Origin: Pyronema omphalodes
Lineage: Eukaryota > Ascomycota > Pezizomycetes > Pezizales > Pyronemataceae
Direction of reading: 5' to 3'
Assembly (NCBI GenBank): GCA_024516155.1
Contig: JAJJXM010000046.1
Span: 248,001 to 312,000, forward strand
Length of the DNA stretch: 64,000 bases
Below, in pieces: positions 49,312 to 61,261 of the stretch. A program made the translations under genes and the position numbers. How positions within the stretch are numbered: position 1 is the stretch's first letter; each line of letters opens with the position of its first letter. Below the pieces are notes generated by a model. It made no database searches and was not told the origin of the DNA. It saw only the letters and a list, made by a program, of their open reading frames with translations.

Positions 49312-52300
49312 ATGATGCCGGCCTCTCCCATCAAGCGGAAACCGGTCGCTAGTGCTACCGATGGGTACCAACGGAAAGACCGCCATGTCCCGCCTTTTGA
49401 ACGTCTACCAAGGGAGATTATTCAGCAGTAACATCCCCCAAACACAAGGAATCAGGCAACTCTAATGTCTTGTCGCATAGGATATTGTACACCGCAGATC
49501 CGAATACTTTCGACTCTCTCACTTTGTTGAACTCGCAATGGTACCAGAATTCTCGATGCGCAAGACTCTATGCACACCAGTTGGCAAGATGTGGAACGGG
49601 AAACATCCCAGAGGTCGGTGATGATCAGGCGCTATTACCAACTCTTGTCAAAATGTTCAACGAAGAGGGAAGAAGAGAATTATTCGAAGCTATCTTGCGT
49701 CCAAGAGTTACTGAAATCCAGCTTATTTGCTCAGCCTCCAGTTCATCCGCAGCGTTTCCCGGAGGCGAGGCATTTCGCTTTGAGTTCAGTCCTAAGGGAA
49801 GCCTCGTATTAGCAATCTTATCAAGTCGGATATTTGTGGTGAACCTATCTCAGCCATCAGTAAAGGTCGACCGCGAGCTCAAAATCTCCAAACGTCCTGT
49901 CTGTGCCGCAATTCTTGACGATGGTAGCATACTCGCCGTTCTCAGTGCAAATAATAATGTCACCCTATACGATCTTACCGGTCCAGCCAAGATAATCCGT
50001 TCTTTTACGTTGGAGAATGAACCTCGGACTATTGCTCTTTCTCCCGGTGCAGAAGTACTTGGTGCAGCTTTCGATGGTGGAATTGAGGTTTACTCACTGC
50101 ATCCCTCCGCAGGTCCAACTGATCGCCGCGCCGTAAACTGTGATCCTGTAGATTCCCTCGCTTTTTCGCCGGATGGAACAATTCTGCTCGGAACAACTTT
50201 GAATACCAAGACGCCTACTACCGTCATCGTCAGTGCACAGCATTTTTCAACAGATATGCCAGTGGAGGGCTTGGCTGCACTTTGGACTACACAGGTTCTT
50301 TTCCCACGGAGTTCTCGCGATAGTTCTCATGCCTCGCTACTTCCCGGCGAAGAAGACGAAGAAGGAGCAGCATGGACTTTCACCTACGACCGGACGTATG
50401 ATACATTCCGTGCGGTTCGTGTTGACGATCTTCGTAATGGACATACATATTTCGCCGGACCTCATGACGAGGAACGGGGAATACCAACACCGCCTGCCAC
50501 TCTCCCGGCATCGACAAAAGATGGATCTTTAGTTGCAGCCGGATTTTCTGGTGGACATATCTGGATCTATGGAATTCCCGGAAAACTTGATCTTCCAGCG
50601 GATTTTTCGGATTCAACAAGTGTGGCCAGTACTCCGGAAAGAAGTAATAGCAGTGCATCCCGAAGTGTACGGCGGTCCTTGGCAGTTCCCCAGTGGCAAC
50701 TATTATGCGATAAAATTCGCAATGTGTTTATCCGTGGCCGTGAAATAGGATTTGTACCAGGTTTAGCAGCAGTTAAATTTGTTGCCGCAGGTGGTTATGA
50801 GCGATTAGTCGCCGTGGCAGGCGGTGGTGTCGATGAACCACAAGTCTGTGTCGAAGACTATGGAGACGAGTACTTTGCAATTGGAGGAGGACGAGTGATG
50901 GTTTACGATTTTTTCCGGCTTCCACAAGTTCCCGAAAAAACTACAATCACAATTGAAATCGGTGATGGAATCCAAGGACAGGTTGAAACACTTCAGGAAG
51001 AACTAAGGGATATCGAAGTCGAGGTTGACCTTGCCCGCCGCCGGACAATTGCTCTCAGACGTAGTGCAGGCGCAAGGACAGCTCCAATGGGCCTTCACGA
51101 AGCAAGCAATATCACCATCGGAGAATCTCCTTGGGAATCCCGAAATCGGGATTCAAGGACATTTCAAAATGCTAACCAATTATTGGCTCCTAATCAAAGT
51201 CTTAATAGAGCTGCAACTCATCGTTCACTCGTTACATCCCATCCGCCTCAACCTTCCTCACCGGATATTTCCGACGAAGAAGCAGATGAACCTTATATTC
51301 AAGGCGCCCCTCGTAGCAGAACTGCCCTTCAGCGTGCCGCAACAGTAGCCCGTGCTGTCCCCCGTGCTGGAGACGCAAGCCGCTATGCCCGTGCCGTAGG
51401 CCCCGATGGACGGCCCTATCAACGACCACAGCCTGTCCCAGCCCTAGGACAGCAAGGGCCACCAAGACCAGGCGGTCCAGTAGGCCAGCCCCAAAGACAA
51501 GAAGAACGCTGGGAGCCACCTCCACCACCATATACACCCCGCAGTGAGAATCCAGCGCCATTACCTCCGCAGTTATTATGGTCCTTACAAGGGCCCCCAC
51601 GATTCCCAGAGGTACATGGAGAACCGGGACCAACAGCGGCACCAGCACAAGATCAAGGCCTTGATTCAAGACCAGAAAGAAGTCGAAGTACCCTTGGAAA
51701 CGTCATGAGACGAGGTAGTATCTTCCGTCTTGCTGTTCGTGGCTCTAGGAGTGCTCCCGGCAGTGCCCCAGTCTCTCCACATCCCAGTGCTGGACCACCA
51801 GCTCCAAGTCCCCCTAACATAAGAGGCTCCCAACGACAAAGCAGACGCGGAAGCGATAGTGACATGGCTGCCGCCGCCTCTGCCGCCGTCCAAGCCGTCA
51901 CTGAACGAGGAAGACAAGCCCCTGTACCTCAACCCAGTTCCGGAACCCTCCATAACGTACCACCAATCCCTCGTATCCCCCAGGGCGTCCGAGCAAATTA
52001 CACCCCCAACCCACCAACCTTGATAACCTCCAACAGCGCACCTCCAGTTCTCCCAGCATTAACAGCACCAGGACCATTAAGTTTAACAATCCCCTACCAA
52101 TCACCACCAACCCGAAGACCCTCCCCATCACCAGCAAGAAGGCCATCACAAAGACGTGCAGCTGGATCATCAAGACCTACAACTCCATATACTGCTGCTA
52201 CTAATAATAATCCAACTAGTCCTTTTCCGCAACTTCATCCACCACCCCCTATTCCGGGCTCGGCTACTTCAAGAGGTCTTTCACCCAGAAATAGTGTCAT

Positions 52301-52439
52301 TGTGAGAAGAAATGGAAGTTTGGTTGTGAGGAGACCTAGTAGAGCGGGGAGAAGTGCGAGGGTTAATGTTGTGCAGGCGGCGGCTGGGAGACGGGCTGAT
52401 GGGAAGAAGAAGAAGGATAAGGGGTGTGTTATCATGTGA
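49312..52439 (+). CDS. F-box protein with beta-propeller-like repeats and C-terminal polybasic CaaX box
   Basis: Two exons, 49312-49427 and 49481-52439 (GTAACA donor, gcatag acceptor), give 1024 residues. The join creates an F-box (about residues 30-70: PPFERLPREIIQQILYTADP, then FDSLTLLNSQWYQNSRCARL), the SCF ubiquitin-ligase adaptor motif that binds Skp1. WD-like beta-propeller strands follow to about 490 (FRFEFSPKGSLVLAILSSRI, ISKRPVCAAILDDGSILAVL, VDSLAFSPDGTILLGTT), a probable substrate-binding part. About residues 520-1000 are disordered and Pro/Arg/Ser-rich. The protein ends KKKKDKGCVIM: a CaaX box with Met at X, predicting farnesylation, plus a polybasic run for acidic membrane binding. 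The role is inferred: a membrane-tethered SCF adaptor. Starting at the second of two adjacent ATGs would change only one residue. Confidence 0.88.
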
Positions 52440-54840
52440 GGTTTTTTTTTTTTTGTGAGGGCAGGTGGAGAGTGGGCGGGTGGAGAGTGGGCGGCCGAGT
52501 GAACGGGGAGTGGACTGGAGAGGATACAGTCAAGAAATGGATAAGATATCAGGAAATATTTTTACGCTTATTAGTATTTTACGGATTTAACACGGTTGGA
52601 AATTGTGAAGGTTCTACTTTGAATTGGCTTGGATTGGATTATTGCTGTTTTTTTCTTTTTTCGTTGTTTTTCTTTCTGTTTTTTTTTTTTTGGACATTCT
52701 TCTGGTTTGCTGGTTTGCTGGTTTGGGGCTTTCACTCGCTTATTAGACTTTTTTGTTTCTTTTTCTTTTTCTTCTTGTTTTTCTTTTTCCCTTTCTTCTT
52801 GTCTTCTTGTCTTTTTTGGGTTGGTTGGGAGTATCACTCGGTACAATCGTTACATACAATTCTTCATTCGTTTATATATACTATTAGTAATAGTTTGGCG
52901 AGAAGGGAGAGGGGGGGGGGGGGTTCAGTTTTTGTTTCTGCAACAAGAAATGATGATTGATTGAAAGAAACAACGGAAATGGAAAACGATACATGTATGT
53001 GCTTGATGGATCTTGGAACTTATTGGAATGAAATGGGATATGCTGCTGATATACATATGATGGGGTATACTGCTATACATACGATGAGATTGGAATGAGA
53101 TTAGGTACATATGGTAGCTGTGTAGCTGTGTATCTGTGTATCTATTTATCTGTGTATCCATTTATCTCTGTAACTGTAACTGTATATGATGAAACTAAAT
53201 GCATAATTACCAGGTACTCGTACATAGGTTCTTCAACTTTTGTATGTAGTTAGCATATCCATACTCTGTATCCACCGGTTATTTTATTGAAACAGGACTA
53301 GGGATTTGGGGATTTAGGCGCGCGGTTATGGTGCTTTATGGTGCTGGAGGGTTAGTGTGTGGACTAGTTAGTTAGTGGGTTACATAGTTGTGTGGTTAGA
53401 GTAGTTGTGTGGTTAGAGTAGCTGGGTTTGTGGTTAGAGTAGTGTTATCTTATCATGCTGGGATATAATTCATCATACCTTATCATTCTATATGTACATA
53501 CCAGGAATACGGTTATAGATGAGAGATGGGAGAAGGGGAGTTTTGTAGAAACATATTAAGTCTCGAAAATTTGGGAAATTTATATATGTAATAGTTAAGA
53601 ATCAGTACCAATTTACAGCCTAGCATCCTTTCAAGAAACATAGAAAAATTATTCTTTATTTATTTTCTTATTCTTTCGTTACAATGGTGTCTTTTCTTTC
53701 ATACATCGAGGGACTAGTCACTATCTCTATAATGTGTTTATTAGTAAGAATTATTTGGCGTTTTAGGAGTTTGAGATTGTATAGCGATACAATAGCTGCG
53801 GATAAGATTTACTAATGGGTTTAAGTCATTGTTCTATTGGGATGTCAAATTTGAAGTTTCCATAGAAGTGTGGAATTGTGGAAATTGGTGCAAGGTTCGA
53901 CAGTATTAGATTTGATTACTTGGTGATGATATGGAATGTTATAATGAGATTCTGGTTGCTGACTCAAGATTGGTTATTGGTTATGGTGTATAATTGTGGG
54001 CTCTCTGACACTTGTAATTTTGGACCTTTGCTGAGGAAGAAGAAGGATTTTGATTGGATCTTTGAAGGGGGTGAAAATATGGCTCGGTTGAGGTTTATGT
54101 AGGGTTTGTTTGATATGTCGGGATATGTTGTGTTGCTATGGAAAAGCTTGGGAATGGACTGCGGGAGAGATATGGGGTTGTGGGTGTTGAGAAATGTTGT
54201 AGAGTTTTGATGGTGCTTGTAGTTTACTCTTCTGGTTACAGTTATTGTTAATATGTAATCGAGATTACGTTGAGACGCGTAAAGTGTACAACCCATAAAA
54301 TTTGCATATATATAGAAGCAGAATAGCTATAACTTCAGAGGCTTTTAGTGGAAGATTTTGAATAAAATCATTAAAAGTTGTTTGATGCTTCGTGGAAGAC
54401 AGTGGTCTTGGTATTTGCAGTCAAATTGGGGACAAAAACTTTGGTTTTGTGATAACAAAAAAGCACCAAATCCATCCTTCTACCTGGTGACCAGCAAACA
54501 CCGTATTCTTACAAATATCACGCCCTTCGTGTTACGCGTTAGACACGATTGATAATCCATGAATCTCCCAGTACCCTGCATCTTTAGCCTGCTGCACGCC
54601 CCGCAACCGAACCGACCGAAATTCCGATCGCGCTTTAGAACGACGCGGTGACGCCATCGGAATCCAGAATCCATAATCCATAATCCATAATCCACAATCC
54701 AGCACCGCGCTCCATTCCCATTACATACATACAATCGAACATACGACCAAACCTTAAATACCTTCCCCATTTTATTAAGCTCACATTTTCCCCCTCTTTG
54801 CTGGCTTTCCACGATACATACGACTGGCTTTAGATAAGTA
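52440..54840. other. Intergenic; no gene recognised
   Basis: Contains a T-run right after the F-box stop (52442-52455), ggcgggtggagagt repeats (52463-52493), T-rich tracts (52640-52820), a poly-G run (about 52910-52922), gtgtatctgt-type repeats (53115-53180) and a gtggttagagta repeat (53385-53440). Short ORFs only. Confidence 0.5.
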
Positions 54841-55807
54841 ATGGTCACGTCTTTCCTCTCGAGATTCATTCGTCCGTTTTCTTCTGCTACTGCTACTGCT
54901 CCTCCACTTGGCGCTGGAATGTCGGTTCCTGAGAATGCTCAGAAGGCTACTGTAAGTACTGAAACTGGAGGGCTTTTTGAAGTTTTACGCGTTCGGTGTG
55001 TGTTTAGGATCTTTTATAGGAACCTAACCACCGATTGTATCAAGGCGATGGCGATGAAGATGGTTTGACCGAATAGCTAGCTAACATAACTAGTTGGCCG
55101 CAGGTTGTTTCTGGGGTGTAGAACACCTCTTCCGTAAACGATTCTCGAAGGAAGGTCTTCTAGATATCCAAGTCGGGTATATCGGAGGAGACATAGATTC
55201 ACCCACCTACCGGGCTGTATGTACCGGAGACACAGGACGTTCGTATCTTCCCATTTTCCGTCTCCCTATATCGATACCGCAAGTCTTCATTTCCCGATCA
55301 AGTCTTCGCTACTCGTTCTGCTGTGATTAAGTTACTGACAGACGATTGATAGATGCTGAGGCTATTCAACTTCTTTTCGATCCTGCTCGTACTTCTTATG
55401 AATCATTGCTGGAATTCTTTTACCGTATGCATGATCCTACTACGCCGAATAGACAGGGTCCGGATATGGGTACCCAGTATCGATCGGCGATTTTTTACCA
55501 TGATGATGAGCAACATAAGGCGGCGAGAAAGATTACGGATGCGGTGAATGAAAAGTGGTATAAGGGGAAGGTTGCTACGGAGATTGTGAAAGCTGGAAAA
55601 TGGTGGAGTGCGGAGGAATATCATCAGAAGTATTTGGATAAGAGTAAGTTTTATGTACCATCCCAAGAGTGGAGTAGGGAGGGGGGCGGGGAGGGGTGAC
55701 ATAATGGAGGGATACAATTCTTTGAAAAGTTACTAACTGATGCTGTGGTAGATCCGAGAGGGTACGAGTGCCCAGCACACTTTATTAGAGATTTCCCAGC
55801 TTTGTGA
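54841..55807 (+). CDS. Peptide methionine-(S)-S-oxide reductase MsrA
   Basis: Repairs oxidised methionine (S-epimer) in proteins. Four exons: 54841-54951, 55094-55238, 55353-55643 and 55752-55807, giving 200 residues. The joins restore [15 protein letters not shown] (catalytic Cys at about residue 42 in GCFWG), [16 protein letters not shown] and [17 protein letters not shown]. Other family blocks are present: [39 protein letters not shown] and [20 protein letters not shown]189 (YECP) is a candidate resolving Cys. The first 26 residues ([20 protein letters not shown]) look like a mitochondrial presequence. A second in-frame ATG at 54919 ([11 protein letters not shown]) would start a cytosolic form. 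The PEX2 gene lies downstream on the same strand, but with its own 1.7-kb upstream region. Confidence 0.94.
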
Positions 55808-57552
55808 CTAGAGCCAGCAAAGTTATGAAGTTCCACGAAGTCCTACGAAGTATGATCTGGCGTTGAGTTTTGGAGTTGCGAAGGATACCAATTGATACAC
55901 GTCAGGTGTTGGGGATAGAAGCCACCGGTTGTACAAGATTTTAAAATAAATAGTATTGAATAAATAAATAAATATAAACAAAACAAATACAAATACAAAC
56001 AGAATCACTGTTAATTGCCGTATGATAGGTCCGTAACTCAAGCAATGGGTTGGTGTGATCCAGTTCATGTGGCTCTAGAATCACAGAACGAACTCTCCCT
56101 GAGAGGCATGCAACAGTATTTCGTGGCTGTGAGGTATTCTGCTTAGGCATGTATTCGAGCAAGCGGGTGTGTGGGGGGAGGGAGGGATGGAGATATTAGG
56201 GGTGTAAGGGGTATAAGCAGTGTGTAGAAGACTAGAAGACTAGAAGACTAGGCGTTTTAAGGACGGTGTTGATGTTGATGTTGATGTCTGACGTAAAATG
56301 CACCGTTGTGTGCGATTGCTCGGTTTTCTGGTTTCTGCTGAAATTGTCCTGAGCGAGACTATGGATAATCGAGAGTAGAGATACTTTGAACAGTTGTTTT
56401 TCTTGAATATATATAGGTTTGTAAATGAAAGGAATTTTTGATGAAAGATGGTGGGAAGAATGGGTTAGAGTTTTGGATGTGAAGTAATGTAAGTGATCGG
56501 TATTCAGGGGAAACTAACCATTCACGAGACGATATTATAGTAAGGACTTGCTACGGATTGACGGTAAAATATATATCAGGTGACAGGATGTTTATATTAA
56601 TCTCTTTACTTGATGATTTGATGATAAGTTCTAATACTTTGTATTTCTATATCCATGACGCATCACTCGACTAAATTTGGGACGATACAGATATCTATGC
56701 CGATAAAAGCAGAAATAGCATTTCAACTATCCAAAATAATAATCCAACCCAAAGCTACACAATTCCAAACATTCCAAACATATTGAAAACCACAAGCCAT
56801 AAACTCGTTTCATCCGAGCTCCGAGTCTGAAGTCCGAGTCCGACTCCGAAACATCACATGCCACCATAAAACCCTAGCCCTGTATCCCGACACGTTTAGT
56901 GCAATTTCGCCCCCCCTCTCTCTCGCTCGGCGAACAGACTATCGCACTGATGCATGAAAATTCCAGACGATCCAAAGATTTTCTCCGAGTTTAAAATTAC
57001 AAAAGTTCTTTCCAGAACGCACTATCATAGGATTAGTATGATGGGAAGTTGTTTGCATGAAGCTTCCTTCAATTATGAGTATGTATAGCCAGCCTTGTTT
57101 GTATGTACCCACCCCACCGGCTACGGTTGTCATCCTACCTAATAAATAATAACAAACGGCTGTTTTCATCGTGATGGTAAGTTCGTAACCAATACGCTGG
57201 ATCTTCACGAGGATAATGCAAACTCCCGTACCTACCCCCCCAAAAAGAATTTTTTTTTGACAGCGTGCAAATATTATAAAACAAAAATTTTATTGGGTAT
57301 TTATTATTTTTCAAAGCTGAAGGGGAACATTTATTTAACCGCGGACAAATCCAAGTCGCGAGTGCTTCTCGGTGACAGCGAGCCTCAGACCTCGGCTCAG
57401 GCAAGCACCAGCCAGGCACAGCACAGCACAGCAAAAGCACGCACCTTGTATCTATCTCTTACTCTGCCTAGTTTCCTGAGTTCCTGAACAGACAGCAGCA
57501 GCAGCAGAATATCGGCAACGCAATTATTCCCACCACCAATGACCATATACTC
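55808..57552. other. Intergenic and 5' leader of PEX2
   Basis: AT-rich spacer with aataaataaa (55955-55980), tagaagac repeats (56225-56250) and tgatgt repeats (56268-56290). The last 150 bases, cagcaca and cagcag repeats included (57415-57435 and 57493-57507), look like the leader of PEX2. Confidence 0.5.
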
Positions 57553-57586
57553 ATGGCAACATCAGCGCCATCAACCAGCCGTCTAG
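57539..57586 (+). promoter_or_regulatory. Upstream ORF overlapping the PEX2 start codon
   Basis: An ATG at 57539 opens a 15-codon frame ending at a TAG (57584-57586). It overlaps the proposed PEX2 start (57553) in a different frame. A scanning ribosome that starts here would end inside PEX2 and miss its start, so the uORF could lower or tune PEX2 translation. Confidence 0.4.
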
Positions 57587-59198
57587 CGACCAGTATTTCG
57601 AATACTTCAACATCACTAGTAACGACAGGATCAAGTACAGACTGGACAGCGGCGACGCGAGCAGCACAGGAAAGGGTTATAGCGCTACAAGCCGAGCGCG
57701 CGCGCGAAGCAACAAATGGTATCGATAGAGTTAAAAGCTTCTTGAATGGAGGAGTTGATAGACCTGCGTTTCGGGTTGGACAACTGGATACGGAATTATT
57801 AGATGAAGAGCTATTGGAGCTGTTGAAAGGACAGCTTTGGGGTGGTTTGAAATACTTTCGCGTTCGTGTTCCCCCCCCCCTTCAACTTCCGATAGCTGAA
57901 GCTCTGGTTTCTGGCTACATCTTCGGCTTCGGCTTTGGCTTATAGCTTTTTGCCACGCATACTCTTTGACTCACTCTTGCTAACATCAATATCCTTGAAA
58001 TCTATAGCCATCGATTAAAGAAAATTACGAACCCGAACTACTACTCCTTCTCCGCGCCGCGTTATTCAAACTTACCATCTGGGACCATAACGCGACTTAT
58101 GGAGCCGCCCTCCAAAACCTTCGCTACACTGATGCGCGCCATACCGGTCCTCTTGACGTTCCACCATCCCGCGGACAAAAGTCGTTATACGGCCTCGTAA
58201 CCGTCGGTGGTCGGTACCTATACCAACGACTCAATCTATATCTTCTCAACAACTCGCACAGCAGCTCCAACATAACCACCCGTCTGAGTCGATTGGTAGA
58301 CTTAGCGGGATCTTTACACTCCGCCTTGACATTGGTATCTTTCACCGCATTTCTGGTAACAGGACATTACCGCACACTTCTTGACCGGGTATTAAAAATG
58401 CGGCTTGTGACCCCGACTAGAACTGTTTCTAGAGAAGTTTCTTTCGAATACCTTAATCGACAATTAGTCTGGCATGCGTTTACAGAGTTTTTATTGTTTA
58501 TCCTCCCCCTACTGAAAATTGGAAGATGGAGGAGATGGTGGGCTAGATTCCTCCGTCGTGTAAGAAGCGAAAATGGTTCAGCTGGTAGTGAAAATATCGG
58601 TGAATTAGCTTTCCTCCCGGAAAGAACTTGTGCGATTTGTTATAAGGAATCGGATGCGGGTGCGGTCGGTGGGCAGAGAGCTACGGATATCACTAATCCG
58701 TATGAAACTCAGGAATGTGGCCATGTTTATTGTTATGTCTGTCTTGCCGGGAAAATCGAATTGGAAGAAGGTGAAGGCTGGACTTGTTTAAGATGTGCAG
58801 GAACTGTGAAGAGATGTAGACCCTGGAGAGGAGGAGTTGAGGGCTTGACAGGAGTTGGAGATTGGGGGGAGGAAGTCTATGGAAGTGGCAGTGAAGAAGA
58901 AGAAGAGGAGGATGAAGAAGAAGCGGAGGAGAAGGGGGGGTTAAACACTGATTCAGCAGCCCATCATCATCACCATCATGAGGAGTTACTAGATGATGCA
59001 GATGCAAGTAGCGAAGGATACGATAGTGATGAAGGTGAAGATGAAGATGAAGATGGAGAAATCCGAAGCTCAGCAGACAGCGAGGAAACAGTACACCAGA
59101 AAGTTAATGGAATCAATGGAGGTATAGAATGGGGTGCGGATTATGATGATGCTGTCTTGGATGATAGTCAGTATAATACCGCGGAGGATTATGATTAG
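57553..59198 (+). CDS. PEX2: Peroxisomal RING E3 ligase PEX2 (peroxin 2)
   Basis: Membrane RING subunit of the PEX2-PEX10-PEX12 complex that ubiquitinates the PEX5 import receptor. Two exons, 57553-57861 and 58008-59198, joined in phase 0 (GTTCGT donor, tctatag acceptor), give 499 residues. Seen: the family N-terminal block (VGQLDTELLDEELLELLKGQ, LRAALFKLTIWDHNATYGAA), several hydrophobic helices (about 190-290, including SALTLVSFTAFLVTG and AFTEFLLFILPLL) and a C-terminal RING (about 311-373: CAIC, then CGHVYCYVC, then CLRC). The RING has a longer first loop than usual. After the RING comes an extra 130-residue tail with long Glu/Asp runs and a six-His run (HHHHHH). This acidic tail is longer than I expect for the family. 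An overlapping uORF precedes the start. Confidence 0.93.
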
Positions 59199-59914
59199 GT
59201 ATCAGGTCTTAATTGGTGGGGTTATTATGTTCAGAAAGATCAGGCGAGAAGAGATCTGAGTTATCAGTGTTTATGTTCCCTTTTTTTTTGTTAGCTAGCT
59301 GTGTGGCAATTTTATGGCGACCTTTTTTTTGCACTGCGTTGATTGTTTGGTCTTGCTTAGGATTGCTTGGTCTTGCTTGAAATTGTTTGGGATTTCTTGA
59401 CTACCTACCACATCCTCTCTTGTATCACAACTAGACATATTCATTTTCCCTTCCCCTTCCCCTTACCCTTCCCCTTCCCCTTCCCTTTCCCTTCCCCTTC
59501 CCCTTCCCCTTTCATTTCCCTTTCCACATATCACATGCCACATATCAAAACCTCAATACGCCGCAACCAACGCAACCAACGCATCAAAAATTTCGAGTGA
59601 TTCCGCATGCAAACGCAAACGCAAATGTAACCGTCACCGTAAATGTAAATATTTCAAGCGATATTTCAACCGATCAACCGATATTTCAGCCGATCAGCCG
59701 ATCAACCGATCAGCCGATATTTCAGACGATATTTCAGCCGATATTCAGCCGATATTTCAGCCGATATATAAACAGCAAGATTCGGCCCATAGTTTCTATA
59801 CAACAGTATACAACAGTATATAACAGTATACAACAGTATATACCAGTATACAATAGTATATACTAACTCCTGTCACAGAGGGACTGTTGAAATTTACAAC
59901 TCACAACTCACAAC

Positions 59915-60035
59915 CATCACCATCACCATCACCATCACCATCACCATCACCATCACCACCACCATCACCATCACCATCACCATCACCATCACCATCACCA
60001 TCACCATCACCATCACCATCACCATCACCATCACC
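59915..60035. repeat. (catcac)n hexanucleotide array, about 20 copies
   Basis: Near-perfect tandem catcac/catcac units with one interruption (accaccac near 59955). It encodes Ser-Pro dipeptides in one forward frame. Confidence 0.95.
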
Positions 60036-60664
60036 ACAACCAAAACCAGAACCAGAAGTTATAACCAGAACCAGAAGTAGAAGCAGAACCAGAAGCAGAA
60101 GCAGAAGCAGAACCAGAAGTTGTAAATTATAAGCAGAAGTTATAAGCAGAACCAGAAGTTATAAGCTATAAGTTATAAGCTATGGGCTATGGGCTATACC
60201 TAACCCTCTATAACTCTCTATAATGGACTTGATATTGGGATTATTGGGATTATTGGGATTGTGGGATTGGGGGATTGGGATTATTGGGATTATTGGGATT
60301 ATGGGTTATGGGTTATGGGTTATGGGTGGGTTATGGGGATTATTGGGATTATTGGGATTATTGGGGGGTTATGCATAGAGGGGATAGAGATAGAGGGGAT
60401 AGAGATATCGTGATTTCTTATGATGTCGTGATTTCGTATGATTTCTCATGATTTCCTATAATTTCATACAATTCTGTATGATTCCGTATAATTTTTCATG
60501 ATTGTGTATACGAAGTGATATATATATATAAAAGAAAGATGGAAAAAGAGAATGAAAAGACAAAAAAAGAAAAGAAAAAAGAAGACTATGAATTCCCAAT
60601 CTTTCAATTTACAATCCCCATCCTGATCCCAATCCCATCCCAAAACCTCAACACCAAGCCCAAC

Positions 60665-60850
60665 ACCATGCCCAATCCCAATCACAACCCCAAGCCCATC
60701 CCCAAGCCCATCCCCAAGCCCAATCCCAATCCCAATCCCAATCCCAATCCCAATCCCAATCCCAATCCCAATCCCAATCCCAATCCCAACCCCAAGCCCA
60801 TCCCCAAGCCCAATCCCAATCCCAATCCCAATCCCAATCCCAAGCCCAAG
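60665..60850. repeat. (cccaat)n / (cccaag)n hexanucleotide array
   Basis: Blocks of cccaat alternate with cccaag and cccatc units, strongly strand-asymmetric (C and A only on the plus strand, apart from T at one position). The complement attggg superficially resembles telomeric ttaggg but is not that sequence. Confidence 0.93.
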
Positions 60851-61261
60851 GCCCAGTAATCCCCCAAGCCCAACCGCAAGCTCCATCCAAAAAAAAAACC
60901 CCCCAAAAAAACAAAAGTCCCAAAACTAACTCCCTCCTGTTTCCTCTCCCTCCTATCTCCCCTCCCTCCTGTTTCCTCTCCTGTCTCCTCTCGTGTCTCC
61001 CTACTTACATAACACCCCACCAAAACCCCCAAAATCAATCCCCAAAACCCAATTCCAAAATCCAATTCCCAAAAACAAATCCAATTCCAACCCCCATTTC
61101 CAACCCCAAAAAAACATCAAGCACCAAGCCCCAAACCCCAAACCCCAAACCCCAATACAACCCCCAACTCCCAACCCCATTCAATCAAACCAAAAAAAAA
61201 AACCCCCCCAATGCTCCAAACCAAAAGTCAAAACCAATAATACAAACTGCACCTATCAACA

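Larger units (their letters stand above)
59199..61261. other. 2-kb dense microsatellite block between PEX2 and GH76 (tail to tail)
   Basis: Between convergent genes. In order: cttcccc-type repeats (59440-59525), aacgcaa/aaccgtc-type repeats (59570-59650), a cgatatttcagc minisatellite (59655-59770), acagtatata repeats (59800-59860), a catcac array (59915-60035), agaagcagaacc repeats (60045-60150), gggattatt repeats (60237-60365), tcgtgatttc-type repeats (60410-60490), a cccaat/cccaag array (60665-60850) and A/C-rich sequence. All ORFs here are repeat-encoded. Confidence 0.7.

Noticed and set aside
60237..60850. gggatt/attggg repeats as interstitial telomere
   Set aside because: The unit is not ttaggg and the flanking genes are normal single-copy housekeeping genes, so nothing supports a telomere or subtelomere.
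60464..61065. Gly/Leu/Ile- and Trp/Asp-repeat ORFs opposite the cccaat array
   Set aside because: Hexamer repeats stay open in several frames of both strands; none has unique coding sequence.
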